Source: Hsuehochloa calcarea (Eukaryota; Streptophyta; Magnoliopsida; Poales; Poaceae). Taken from it: 64,000 nucleotides of DNA. Where the stretch lies: positions 14,641,098 through 14,705,097 of the forward strand of contig CM070602.1 in NCBI GenBank assembly GCA_036346395.1, written 5' to 3'. Position numbers and translations under genes: made by a program. Shown piece by piece: positions 1-10,507 of the stretch. A model generated the notes under the pieces. The model was not told where the DNA came from, did not search any database, and saw nothing but the letters and a program-made list of their open reading frames with translations. Every line of letters starts with the position of its first letter. The stretch's first letter is position 1.

Positions 1-120
1 CTTTACGGCATTCGGCCCGTGTGGCCGTCGCATTTGCGAGATTTCGCTGATCCTCCTCCGCTTTACGGCATTCCGCCCGTGCGGCCGCCGCATTTGCGAG
101 ATTTTGCTCATCCGACCGAA
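1..120. repeat. Two tandem copies of a 60-bp unit
   Basis: Positions 1-60 and 61-120 align end to end with a few substitutions. Both open with ctttacggcattc and share gcatttgcgagatt. The array may continue left of the window. A short reading frame runs through it, but nothing recognisable is encoded. Confidence 0.8.
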
Positions 121-989
121 ATCACCACCCTCCTTCCATTGCCTCAGAGACTCGGATATCCATCCGCGCAACCGAAGTGGCCGGGATCGGATACTGGGCC
201 TTGCACTGTATTGGTGACCCGCACTTAGGGTGAATTTAGATTGAATATGAGTTGAATAGTGGTAAAATCATATTTGTATTCGTATTTATAATACGAACAT
301 GAATTCAAATATACTCAACATGTCATAACGAATAATTAAATATCTACTCAATTCATTCGGATCTGAATATCCTCATAACTTATGTAATGTGAAGATATTA
401 GTGACGCTTTGTCCTTATACAATCTCACATGTACTCTGAGAGGTTGGGCAAAAATAAAAATAAAAAATAAAATTATATACCAACAAAATACGGTAATATG
501 GTGAATCTATTATATTCTTTACGGTAATACGGTAATAACACGAATCTTATAGCACAGGTAGCGAACAGAAAAATAACAACTTTAGCTTTAAAAAGCTATT
601 AAAAATTATATAGCAATTCTCGGCCACCCGCCCACAAACCCGCCCACACCTATGTGACGTGTGTGCCAATACCCCGTATGTTGATACAAAATATATGCAA
701 CCATACCCGATGCGTATAAGTTTCTCACCAGAAGAACTTAACACTTACGTGTAAGTTTTTTTTTCAATTAGATAAATCTGATGTGTCTCCCTGATAAGAA
801 ACACATACTATCTCACCAATAAAGGTCTCTACAATAGATACATAATGTCAATTCTCTTGTCCGTTTATGCCCAAGACATTTAACGCTAACCTCTCTCTCC
901 AATAAAAGTCGCCACTTATGTTTTTTTTTCCTCATCGCTATTCTGTTGGGTTCCCTTCCACGCGCCAATCCCTACTCCATTACCAAAAA
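121..989. other. AT-rich intergenic stretch, no gene recognised
   Basis: Low-complexity AT-rich sequence with many short A and T runs. Small reading frames exist but lack length, composition bias or recognisable motifs. I see nothing I can assign. Confidence 0.6.
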
Positions 990-1110
990 AAAACCCTTGC
1001 CTTCCTTAAAAAGCAGGGGAGATTGCACCCTATTAGAAAAACAACAAACTTGATCATATCGCCTTGTCACGTCTCCTAGCTATATATGAAACAACGTGTA
1101 CCAGTTATCC
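990..1110. repeat. Direct repeat A, copy 1
   Basis: This stretch contains cttaaaaagcag, ttgcaccc and attagaaaa in the same order and spacing as 2083-2200. The two copies lie about 1.1 kb apart in the flank upstream of the MYB remnant and look like an old segmental duplication. Confidence 0.55.
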
Positions 1111-2082
1111 ATTTATGCCCTGGATATACGTAATGATGCACCTCCCTTTGCAGGCGTCAATCTGAGGTAAGATTGTGGATGGTAATTCGATCGGTAGATA
1201 GTGACCTTTGACGATAAGGCTATTTGACCGAAACACGATTAAACCGTCCAACAATCGTTAAATCATGCTCTTGTCGTTATCAACCTCGCCAAGAACGACG
1301 GTTGACCTGATCACGAAGATCAATTTCTGCAAGCAATCGAAGAACAAATAAGAATTCAAGTAAAGAGCAATATGAAAATTGCTAGATATAGAAGTCGCAC
1401 AAGAATAGTTGAGGCTCTGTAACACAAATCTGTTGGTTTAACCGACACAAGAGATAACGTGGAGTTTGCACATGTGCCAAATTGATCTAAACAAAACCTA
1501 AAGACTAAAAGTGGTGGCCACAAAGGTTATAAAGAGGTGATAACCAGAGGGTCGACTCAGGGTTTGTGCGTCACCAGGGGAGCGCACACAACTTGGGCTC
1601 GGATCCTAACACTATTACAAGGGCCAAGTTGCCCCAACAGGTGATGCAACACCTTTCTTTGATGATTGTGACATATAGACATTGAATTTGAAGGTGGGGC
1701 CCGATCCGTTTGAAAGGTCTCGTTGTAAGCTTTCCATCAAGTACTTGAACACCTCCAACAGACTCAGTATGTGAAAATTATGATCATTTTAAGTCCGTGC
1801 TATTATTCTGACTCCGAATTGGTCTGGAATTGAAATAGGGTCGGCCTGGACTTATTGTGGTAGTAGTGCTGCTCCCCTCACTTTTGTTCTTGAGTATAAT
1901 AAAATCATATGATTTAGGTAGTAATCGATCCTCAATAGAAAAATTATGAACTCCTAGAAACGAGCTCACCGATAATTCAACCTGTTGTGCATGTGCCCTC
2001 GTCATAGGTCCTTGCCTAGCATCCTATGGATAAGTGTTGTGTGTATCCAATGGAGTGATGTCCATTATCACAAAAACCTTAC
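1111..2082. other. Intergenic spacer between direct repeats A
   Basis: No coding frame with recognisable content on either strand. The sequence is mixed in composition and shows no terminal repeats or target duplications that I could find. Confidence 0.5.
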
Positions 2083-2200
2083 CTTTCTTAAAAAGCAGAA
2101 AACGTTGCACCCAATTAGAAAATGACAAATTTCCACTTTCCGTTAGTTGCATGTCCTAGGTAGATTCGAAATGGCGCTTAGGTATCCGTTTGTGCTAAAC
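2083..2200. repeat. Direct repeat A, copy 2
   Basis: Second copy of the block at 990-1110, sharing the cttaaaaagcag, ttgcaccc and attagaaaa words in order. It sits just upstream of the promoter-like block of the MYB remnant. Confidence 0.55.
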
Positions 2201-2299
2201 ATGTTCAAACGGCGGGACGGGTTGAAAAGCCTAGCCTAGAATGGGCAGGGGCTTAGGTATCCATTTTTTTTGTTAATTATAAGTAGATTTTCTTGACCA

Positions 2300-2440
2300 G
2301 GGTTAGCTTTGAGATGTGTGTGCACCTAATTTTGAATTAGAACCAACGATTAAAAAATGTGGCTTACACTTACGAAAAATGCAACCACCTTATAAATAGA
2401 TAACCCCTTCCAAAATTGTCTCGTCTGCATCTCCAAATAA
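2300..2440 (+). promoter_or_regulatory. Promoter-like block upstream of MYB remnant (TATA at 2391-2398)
   Basis: A clear TATA box (tataaata) lies at 2391-2398, about 150 bp before the MYB-like coding sequence. The surrounding block shares words in order with 7725-7860 (gagatgtgtgtg, atgtg-cttacactta, aaatagataac). The second copy is TATA-less: it reads agaaatagataac. I infer this was the MYB promoter, now joined almost directly to the R3 repeat because the first part of the gene is gone. Confidence 0.5.
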
Positions 2441-2540
2441 AAAGGTCAAATGTACTATTACTTTCAGTATGTTCTTCAAGTACACTTGCTTTGTGCATGC
2501 CAATCATTTGGACATGTTTAATTCTGTTTAATTCACATTG

Positions 2541-2952
2541 CACAAGGACGTCTGGACTGAGGGGACGATAGGTCGCTGATCAAGGCGCATAAACGTTATG
2601 GAAACCATTGGTCGGAACGCTGTCAAGAACCACTGGAACGCGACCAAGCGGAGCCTCAAGTCGACACGTCCATTGAAGAAAAAGAAGAGCGAATACGCAG
2701 CCCCGGGCCAGTTCTCCCTCCTTGAAGAGTACATCCGTAGCCAGTGCCTAGCCACCAAACCCACAGGGCCACCTTCGGTGTCTGCAGTGTCGTCCAATAA
2801 CCTTGGGTACAGTGTGCCGGTCGGTCCAATCGCTGCAGCTCAATCGTCCAGCTCCAACCTCGCCTGGGATGGGGATGTACCTCAACTTGACAACTCAATC
2901 GAGTCGTCCCACCTGGGGGCGATGTACCTGGACATGCCTCCAGACCACAACG
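2541..2952 (+). pseudogene. R2R3-MYB transcription factor pseudogene, 5' part (R3 repeat and linker)
   Basis: The stretch reads as the second half of a plant MYB DNA-binding domain and what follows it. KDVWTE, then LIKAHKRYGNHWS, then NAVKNHWNATKRSLKS and a lysine-rich tail with LLEEYIRS are seen in order, but not in one frame. One base is missing in the run after GTCTGGACTGAG near 2562. About 27-30 bp that should encode the start of the R3 recognition helix are missing near 2613. The R2 repeat and the N-terminus are absent upstream. The closest family I recall is the MYB98/MYB115/MYB119-like group, where NHWNATKR is typical. The frame is cut at 2952 by a 4.1-kb LTR insertion and resumes at 7090. 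An ATG at 2598 gives an apparent 119-aa frame that stops inside the LTR; I do not regard it as a real gene. Confidence 0.85.
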
Positions 2953-5900
2953 TGTAACATCCTATTTTTCAGTTGGTGAATAGTAATTATCTCGATTTTG
3001 ATTTTCACTCGAATTTTAAAATTTTGGTTTAAATTCAAAAATCTTCTAGCTTTCGTAAAGCCCGGGTTTGTGTTTCAAATATTCTTTCAAATTCAGATTT
3101 CAAAATTTCTTTGAAATTCTCCATTTTCAAAATTTTTCAAAAAACCCTTTTCTTTTTCTTCTGGGCCGGTTTTCTCCCGGCCCATCCATCCATTTCTTTT
3201 TCTTCCGGCCCAGTCGGCCCAAGCCAACCGGGCCGCACCTCCCCGGCCCGGCCGTTTTCCTCCGCTCCCGCACCGGCCTCTCTCTCTTTCTTCTCTCTCT
3301 CGCCCCGTCCCCTCCCGCACGCGCCGTCCTCATCTCTTCTCCCCTCTTCTCTCTCGCTCTCTCGGGCGCCCCGTCCCGCGTCCGCCGCCGCCGCCTTGCT
3401 GTCGCCATCGCCTCCTCCGGATCCGGTGCCGCCCGCAGACGGCTTTTCCTCCTTGCCCGTCCACGCCGACACCACGTCGCGCCAGTCTTTCCCATTGTTG
3501 CCGGCTTTCTCCCGCCCGTCGATCCCGCCACCTCCGCCGGCTTTTCCTTCCCTCTCTCCCGGCCATAAAAGGGCCGAGCCGACCCTCTTCTTCCCTCTTC
3601 GCCCCGTCTCGGTGTCGCCGCCGCCTTCTCCCTCCTCCGGCGCATCTCCGCCCGACCACCACCCTGTGAGCTCCACCTGGCCCCTTCCTCCGCCCCGACG
3701 GCTCGGCTTCCCGCTGCGATCGCCGCCCAAGCGCCTCCTCGCCGCGCCTCCTCTCAAGGCCTCCACTCCTGCCGCCGGCACTTGAGCGCCGTGGCGACGC
3801 CTCGGCTCCGTCGCCGCCTCCTCCAGCAAGACCCCACCCCGCCGCCTCTCGGTGAGCCTCCCCGTCGCCTTCTCTCTCCCCTCCCGGTTCTTCTTCCCCC
3901 TCCGGTGCCGTCTCGGCGCTTGCCATCATCTCCTCTGCGCAGCCTCCTCCGGCCGCCTCCGTGCAAAGCAGAACCGCCGCCGCCCCGTGCTCTTCCCTTC
4001 TCTCTTTTCCCCCCGGTCCGACCGCCTCCCCCCCGGTCGAACCGGCCAGCCCAGCCAGCTCTCTGCTCTCTCTTTGTCTCTCTCTCTCTCTGTCTCTCTC
4101 TCTCTCCAGCAGTGGGCCAAACCCTAGGCAGGGCAGTAGAGTGGCAGCAGCAGCCTTTGTTTTGTGTTTTGCATTTGGATTGAATTGTCGGTGTATGAAT
4201 ATTTGTGTATGCAGTGAATATTGTGTATGCAGTTGAATCGCCGCGAAGATTGGCTTTCAAAATTATGTGTATTGCTTTTGTATTGCGTATATTGTTTATG
4301 TTGTGCAGGGTAGTCGTGGAGCGATATTTGAGATTTGTGTATTGAAGTGTGTATTGGAAGATGTTGTATAGCGTTTGTGTTTGGATGGCGATTGTGTTTG
4401 TATTGTTTTGTATTACTCGGTCGACTGTAGTTTCCATTTTAGCGAAAATATTTCCAAAATAAATATTCTCCGTGATTGTACTACGACTTGCGTTGAATCG
4501 ATTAACCGTTGTTAGTGGTTAACTCATCGATTGACAAGTACTAGTAGAATTACCCATTTCGATTTTAGTTGAGAGCTATCGATTAAGAGCGTAATTTACA
4601 AAATCTCGGGAAATCGAAGTTATGCAAATGACCTTCGTAATCGTCTGCGCAATCGTGTCTATTTTTGTTAAAACATATTTATTCAAATTTTCCGCGTTGT
4701 GTAAAATGCTTTAAAATAAATTGGCATTTTCTCAAAATATTTTGGAAGGCTATTCGAGATTAACCTGTTAATCTCGACAGCTTACTTTGAAAACCTAATT
4801 AATAATCTTGTAATCCTATCCAGTATTCATTGGTCTAAAATATTGTTTATCTCTTATCCCTGTTCAAAAGTCGTCTTTAATAAAATGATTTACGGTCTTG
4901 TTGATTTATCGTGTATTCTAATCTTGGCCGTTCAGCGGTATCCAAAGTGAAGTATCCCTGCGATAGTTCATTCGACTTTGTTTCCCCTTGTTTTCCCTCA
5001 GCAAAGTAACACCGCCTTTGTCTCGTGTACTCAGCTAATCGTTTGACCTCGTCAAACATGCCCGCCTCGCTGAATCTTGTCTCTTCAGCTTGTTCATCGC
5101 AAAACTTATTTAAAAGTGCTTTGTTTATATTTGGTCTTCTGGAAGTTCTTTGGATTTATTTGTTGTCTTGCTTGTATCGTGTAATTAGGAATCGGAGTCC
5201 AGAAGAAGCAGCGACTCAAGCAGGATCAAATTTTGGATAAAAACGAAGATCCGGAATTCCAAAACCCCTGGCAGAGAAGGCCCTGAGTAAGATCAAGGCC
5301 GCGATAATCTGACCCAGGCGAGTCAATACTTTGATCATTCCGAACCTACATTTTATGCAAACTATGTTTATTTAAAATAGCAAAGTTGCATGCTTTAATT
5401 TTGTAAACAATGATATGTTAAAGCTTAAGGTAGTTAAATACCCATTTGTTGATTAATTACTTATTAAGCCATCCTTTGATAATTGAATCCAGTATTCCTT
5501 GTCACCCTAGTAATTATATGGTAATACTAGTATAGGTTGTACTTAAGCGACATGCTAGTCTTGCTTAAGTACCGGAACAATAAATGTCCCGATCATCATC
5601 CTTTAAACATGAAAAAAATAGTTTTGGGCAGTCATTGGATGTAGATGACTGATGTGTTGCGTTAATTGGTTTTCCTTCCCAAAACCCTAAACAACTTGCT
5701 AGTACCCCATCCGGACGGATGGAAAGAATGGTGGGTGCGGACGTAGCACGAGAATAATTGGTATGTGGTATGAACCGTCCAGATGAATTAAGGACTTAAT
5801 CTTGTCATGACCTCCTGTGTAAAACAAGTACAACCGCAAGTCTGCAAATTGCAACTTGGCCTAGTAAAATTATTGAACCCTGAAAGTCATCCCACAACCG

Positions 5901-7084
5901 GTGTTAGAAGTGTGCAAGCGACAGGACGTATGCTGGCTTGAATGGGACATCGAAAAAGGTGAAGTTATCAGCTACGCTAGTCACTGTGGCCGGGGCCAGC
6001 TTTGCTAGTCGTTGTGGTAAGCATCCCGCACAACTTATGGAATTGGCCATAGGGGTGAGATGACGGAAGGGGCAAGGTAGTTTGAAACGTTACTGTGACG
6101 ATCGCTCAACTACATGACTAAGGAATCATGTGGAGTAACGAGTATGATTATCTCTTGTGGGTACAGTGTACAACCTCTGCAGAGTCTAAACTGTTTAAAC
6201 AGCCGCGCCTTCGTTCAAAGGCAGACATGAGAACTTAACCTGAGTTAGTTCTATTTCAAAAATCTTTGTGAGTGGAATGGAAATGTGTTGGGCTCATCCA
6301 GCTCTTGTTTTGGATTTTCCTGGGTAGCCTTATCCAGTGTTGATAATCGGTGGACGTAACCGTTATCAAAATTAAGCATAAGGTGGAAGTAACCTTCACT
6401 GTTATTTAATATTGCACTTACTCTCTTTAATGAAAATGCGATCTGTTTAAAATGCTATGTCATAGGACTTTGTAATTATGATAATTGAAAATATTGCTTT
6501 AACAAATAAAAGAACCTGAGCCATCCTTGTTAAGTCTTGCATGTATACTATTGCATACTGTGTGTTGGCTCGCGAGCATGGTAGTTGTGCTCATTCTCGC
6601 TCTTTCCCCCAAACCCTCAGAAGCAGGAAATTTTGGAGTTACGACTACTACGAGGAACCAGATGCCTGAAGACCCTGGAGTTCTTGAAGCGTAGTTTAGT
6701 TCTTAGTTGTTCTAGTCTCGCCCCAGTCCAGCTGACTCCGCTGGTACCTAGGTGCATCCCATATTATCTGAGTTTTGGGTAATATCGGATGTACACAGGT
6801 TTCCCCAGTCACTTGCCTGTGGAGAGATGTGTCCTCACCCCTCTTTGCTTCCGTTGTCGCTTCCGCTATTTTGTGATATAATCATTTGGCCTGTTCGGCC
6901 CTTTATTGTAAAATTTGACCCGATGCGGTCTATGTAAACTCTGATGTGTTAAATTAATAAATGGTATGGTTTTACGCCATTGTATGAAATGATTCAGTGA
7001 TGTATCTGTGAGTGTTATCTACTGATCCAGGGAATAGCACAGTTATTCGCAGAGGATTCAGGATTAGAAAATCCGGGTCCGACA
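2953..7084 (+). mobile_element. Solo Ty3/Gypsy LTR (4.1 kb) inserted in the MYB gene
   Basis: The insert begins tgtaacatcc and ends gggtccgaca (TG...CA). It is flanked by a perfect 5-bp direct repeat, caacg, at 2948-2952 and 7085-7089. It has no gag, pol, primer-binding site or internal copy of its own ends, so it reads as one long terminal repeat left after LTR-LTR recombination. The layout is AT-rich start, GC-rich core with a TATA box, then an AT-rich tail. It matches the LTRs at 10508 and 38662, which also open tgtaacatcc. Length and ends suit grass Tekay-type chromoviruses. Apparent GC-rich reading frames at 3.1-4.2 kb are by-products of composition. Confidence 0.88.
3564..3571 (+). promoter_or_regulatory. 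LTR TATA box
   Basis: cataaaag lies inside the GC-rich core of the solo LTR, followed by a pyrimidine-rich stretch typical of an LTR transcription start. It could drive transcription toward the MYB 3' remnant; that is inference. Confidence 0.5.
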
Positions 7085-7089
7085 CAACG

Positions 7090-7430
7090 CCTACGGCGAG
7101 CCGCAGGAAGGATACCATGACATGTCCTTCGTGCTCGAGAACCTTCAGTATGGACTTCATGTGGCGGCGCCGGCACAACTGCAGATGATTGATGCTTAAG
7201 ACTTGCGAGCTGCCTACACGAACCTGAACGTGTACCCATTCGCTGAGAACCTCATGAGCAATGTGGAGTTAGTGTGTCAGTCCTCCAACGAGGTCAATGT
7301 AGGTGGCTACTACAGTCAGGCAACCTCGAGCAGCGCCTATGGCAGCAGCGATTCGGACGACATCGACGTCGTACAGAAGGCCTCAAGGGAGTTCTTGACA
7401 CCGTATGAGGATGAGGTTACTCTTGACTAG
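7090..7430 (+). pseudogene. R2R3-MYB pseudogene, 3' part (C-terminal region)
   Basis: If the LTR and one copy of its target repeat are ignored, the frame from 2598 carries straight on at 7090, which shows that both pieces belong to one gene. The frame meets an in-frame TAA at 7198-7200, then continues open through VYPFAENLMSNVELVCQ, a Ser/Tyr-rich stretch and an acidic SSDSDDIDVV segment, to the natural-looking stop TAG at 7428-7430. The acidic, serine-rich end suits a MYB activation region. I count at least four separate lesions across the gene: loss of the 5' part, two deletions in R3, the LTR, and this nonsense codon. Confidence 0.8.
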
Positions 7431-7724
7431 ATTCAGGTGAGATAGTTAATTTGTTGTTAAACTATATATTGTTGTATTACTCAGAGAAGAACACACCCGC
7501 GCGTGAGTGTGTGGCTAGCTTGTACTTAATTTCCTTGAGACTATTTTGTAGGAGTACCTTTCCATATCCATGTGTAGGAGAACTTTTGTTGTACTTAAAT
7601 GTTTTTTGACATCGATCATCAGCGTATGCATTTTCATACCTAACATCGCGGGTCTGCTATTTGTAAGTCAGATGTTTTTTTCCAACTCTAATAATTAATT
7701 TGATTTCCTTGGCTTTTAGATTTG
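7431..7724. other. 3' flank of the MYB remnant
   Basis: AT-rich sequence with no frame of note; probably former 3' untranslated region and spacer. Confidence 0.45.
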
Positions 7725-7860
7725 GTTTGAGATGTGTGTGTGTGTGTGTTTTTCCTGCGAGGGCGTCTCTTTTATTTTAGATTGGTCTAATAATTCAAAA
7801 ATGTGACTTACACTTAAGAAGCATAAATCACTTTAGAAATAGATAACACTCCTCACATTC
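7725..7860 (+). repeat. Second copy of the MYB promoter-like block
   Basis: It shares gagatgtgtgtg, aaaaatgtg-cttacactta and aaatagataac, in order, with 2300-2440, but includes an expanded (gt)n run. Its place directly after the MYB 3' end suggests the start of a further tandem gene copy, now lost. Confidence 0.5.
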
Positions 7861-7919
7861 TACCCCAGTTCAATGCTGGAACTGACTTAGACATGTTTGG
7901 ATGTGGACGATTGGACTAG

Positions 7920-8066
7920 GATCCCACATGAATCTCCTACATATCCGAACATACCCTAAAACTAGTCTGGGATGCCACAGGAATTCCCTACATCCAAAAA
8001 TGCCCTAAAACTAGTCTGGGATCCCACATGAATCACCTACCTCTAAACATGCCCTAAAACTAGTAT
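7920..8066. repeat. Three tandem copies of a ~50-bp unit
   Basis: Units start near 7920, 7971 and 8020 (spacings 51 and 49 bp) and share gatcccacatgaat and ccctaaaactagt. The array ends exactly where the CACTA terminus starts at 8067. Confidence 0.8.
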
Positions 8067-9130
8067 CACTACCGGAAAAACATCCTTTGCCCAGAGCCGC
8101 GATTTTTGCCGAGAGCAAAAACGCGGGCTCTCGGCAAAGAAACCGTTTGCCGAGTGCGGCGCTCGGCAAACACGGGCCGTCGGGAACTGACAAGATTGCC
8201 GTGGGCCTGCATCTCGGCAAACAACAACTCTCGGCGAAGTGGGACATTTTGCCGAGAGCCCCGCTCGGCAAAAAATGCCCGTCGGCAAAATGGGCCTTTG
8301 CCGTGGGCCACGCTCTCGGCAAAATCAGGCTCTCGGCAAAACATTACCGTGGGCCCATAGCGTGACTGCCTTACGGCAGCGTCACCGCTTTGCGAGCCCC
8401 ACCGTTCGGCTCTTGGCAAAACTTTGCTTGCCGAAATGCTGGCAAATATTTGCCGAGAGCCCCTCCGTGCTCTCGGCAAATGTGGTTTCTATATTTCATG
8501 TGCATGTGTTTCTCTTCTCCTAACTCTCTCTAATTAAATTATTTTTTCTTTCATATGGTCCAAACTTTTTTTTCTCTATACACATACTACAGGTTGTACT
8601 CAATATTAAAATTTTGTGTATTTTTGTAATTATTTGCTATATATAATTAATTAATTGCATTTCAAGGAGTTTTTTAATCGATTAAAATTTGAACAGCGAT
8701 TGATTTAAACACGGGAAAAAATTAAGTAGAAAATGATATTCATGCTATTTATGCATTATTGGGGCAAATAACATCTTGTTGACATTTTTTCACCTTTTAT
8801 TTTACTTAATCGAAGACCACGAACATATGTCGCGAGCGATTTAAAATTCTTAAAAAAGGAAGCGAATTCGAAAATTGTGATATTTGCAATGAAGTCATGG
8901 TATCACACTTGGAGGCTGTGGTAAAAAATTGAAAATATTTCGCGCAAGTGGTTGCGTATGATTTTTACAATCTGAGACATCTCCGAATAAGTTTCATAAA
9001 GTTGAGAAGGATCCATTAGGATTTTCAAACAATGTCACGGTCGAATTAGTTTTGGAGTTCCAAACTTTTTGTATAGCCATTAGAGAGCATAAGTTGTAAC
9101 ACGGCAAAATTTCGTATTTTTCCGGAGCCG
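8067..9130 (+). mobile_element. CACTA (En/Spm-type) transposon end, truncated
   Basis: A canonical CACTA terminus, cactaccgg at 8067-8075, is followed to about 8485 by many copies of tttgccgag and its complement ctcggcaaa in both orientations. That is the subterminal repeat pattern of grass CACTA families. No transposase is recognised and the other terminus is missing. AT-rich sequence to about 9130 may be internal CACTA sequence, but that boundary is uncertain. Several overlapping frames through the repeats are artefacts. Confidence 0.75.
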
Positions 9131-9197
9131 TTTGCTATTTATTAATTTTTTTTGGATATTCTATCTTATCTAACAAACCTGTGGAGAGGCATCGCAG

Positions 9198-10459
9198 ATG
9201 GTTGACACTCGCAACACATCGAGCCGTACTCAGTCAGATGGTGCTCATACAAACGTTAACACTAGCAGCCAGTCACCAGTCCTGGGAACTACAGAACCCA
9301 GCATGGCACAACTACTAGCAGCTCAAACTCAATTCATGAGCGCAATGATGCAAAACATGAACAGTATGATGACTCAAAAAAAGTCGACCGCTTGCAATAG
9401 TCGACTTGTTGAGTCGAATAATCGAACAATCAAGCGACCTCTTCCACCACCGACACATCATCATTCCAAGTTAGCGAAATTTATGAGGACTCGTCGCCTA
9501 CATTTCTCATTCGCCGTAACCTTTGGGCGAAGATTGGCTTCGCTCCGTTGAGAAAAAGCTCGCCATTGCCCAATGCAATAATCATGAGAAAGTTCTTTAT
9601 GCCTCCCATCAATTGGAAGGTACAGCCGTAGAATGGTGGGAAAACTACACCACAGCTCATGAGAATTCACAAGCCATTACTTGGGAAGAATTTTCAATGG
9701 CGTTTCGTCAAGCTCATGTTCCAGATGGTATAGTGGAAATGAAGAAGAATGAATTTCGGGAACTATAGCAAGGAAATATGTCTTTGGGTGAATATCTCAA
9801 CAAGTTTACCCAACTTTCTCGCTATGCTCCAGAAGATGTTGCGACAGATAATGCACGTCAGAAACGATTCAAGCGTGGACTCAACCCGCTTTGAAGGTAC
9901 AAGTTATCGGAATGACTATGTTGATTTTCAAACACATGGTGGATAAAACTGTACTTATAGAAGATTCTCGTCGTGAGTTGGGCGAATCTCGCAAAGGAAA
10001 ATGATACAACAGGGAGCTCATCAGAGTCAGCTACAAAGAGTCAGGACCAATACCCATCAGCCTTTTCGTGCTAGCAATTCATCTGCGGATTGAAACCCCG
10101 CCTGATGATCGCATCTTTGGAAACTCGAAATTTCCAATTTCAATAATAGTAACAATCAAAGGACCAACAATCCTGCAGCAGGAGTTACTTGTTTCAATTG
10201 CAATGAGACAGGTCATTATGCCAACAAGTGCCCGCAGAAGTAAGGACTCACACCAATTCCTTTCAATTTGGGGCCTACCCCAGCCAGGACTTCTGTGCCA
10301 GGAGCAGGAAGAGGAATACCTCAGACTCCAGATCAAGCAACCAGGACTCCATCAACTGCAGCAAGAGGAAGACTGAATCATGTCACTGCAGAAGAAGCCC
10401 AGCAAGTTCAGAACGTCGTTTGTGGTAAGTTAAACCCTGAGTCAGAACCTATTCTCTAG
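9198..10459 (+). pseudogene. Ty3/Gypsy gag remnant with CCHC zinc knuckle; pol deleted
   Basis: From ATG 9198 the reading begins MVDTRN, followed by a Gln/Met-rich stretch typical of Gypsy gag (AAQTQFMSAMMQNM). It continues in shifted frames through a retrotransposon-gag region containing TAVEWWENY. A nucleic-acid-binding zinc knuckle, CFNCNETGHYANKC, lies at 10190-10231. The reading stops just where protease would begin (LNHVTAEEAQQ...), and only about 50 bp later comes the polypurine tract and 3' LTR. Protease, RT, RNase H and integrase are therefore missing in one internal deletion. At least three frameshifts break gag itself. Confidence 0.8.
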
Positions 10460-10485
10460 TCAGCCCGAATCTCGGGGACGAGATT

Positions 10486-10507
10486 CCTTTAAGGGGGGGG
10501 GGAGGTT
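10486..10507 (+). other. Polypurine tract of the Gypsy remnant
   Basis: A run of g preceded by tttaa directly abuts the tgtaacatcc start of the LTR at 10508. That is the expected place for plus-strand priming. Confidence 0.75.

Noticed and set aside
3068..4437. Several long GC-rich frames (up to 230 aa) on both strands
   Set aside because: They lie in the GC-rich core of the solo LTR, are open on both strands at once, and show Ser/Pro/Arg-biased content with no domain.
8011..8523. Overlapping frames reading SRQ/ALGK-type repeats
   Set aside because: Produced by the CACTA subterminal repeats in both orientations.
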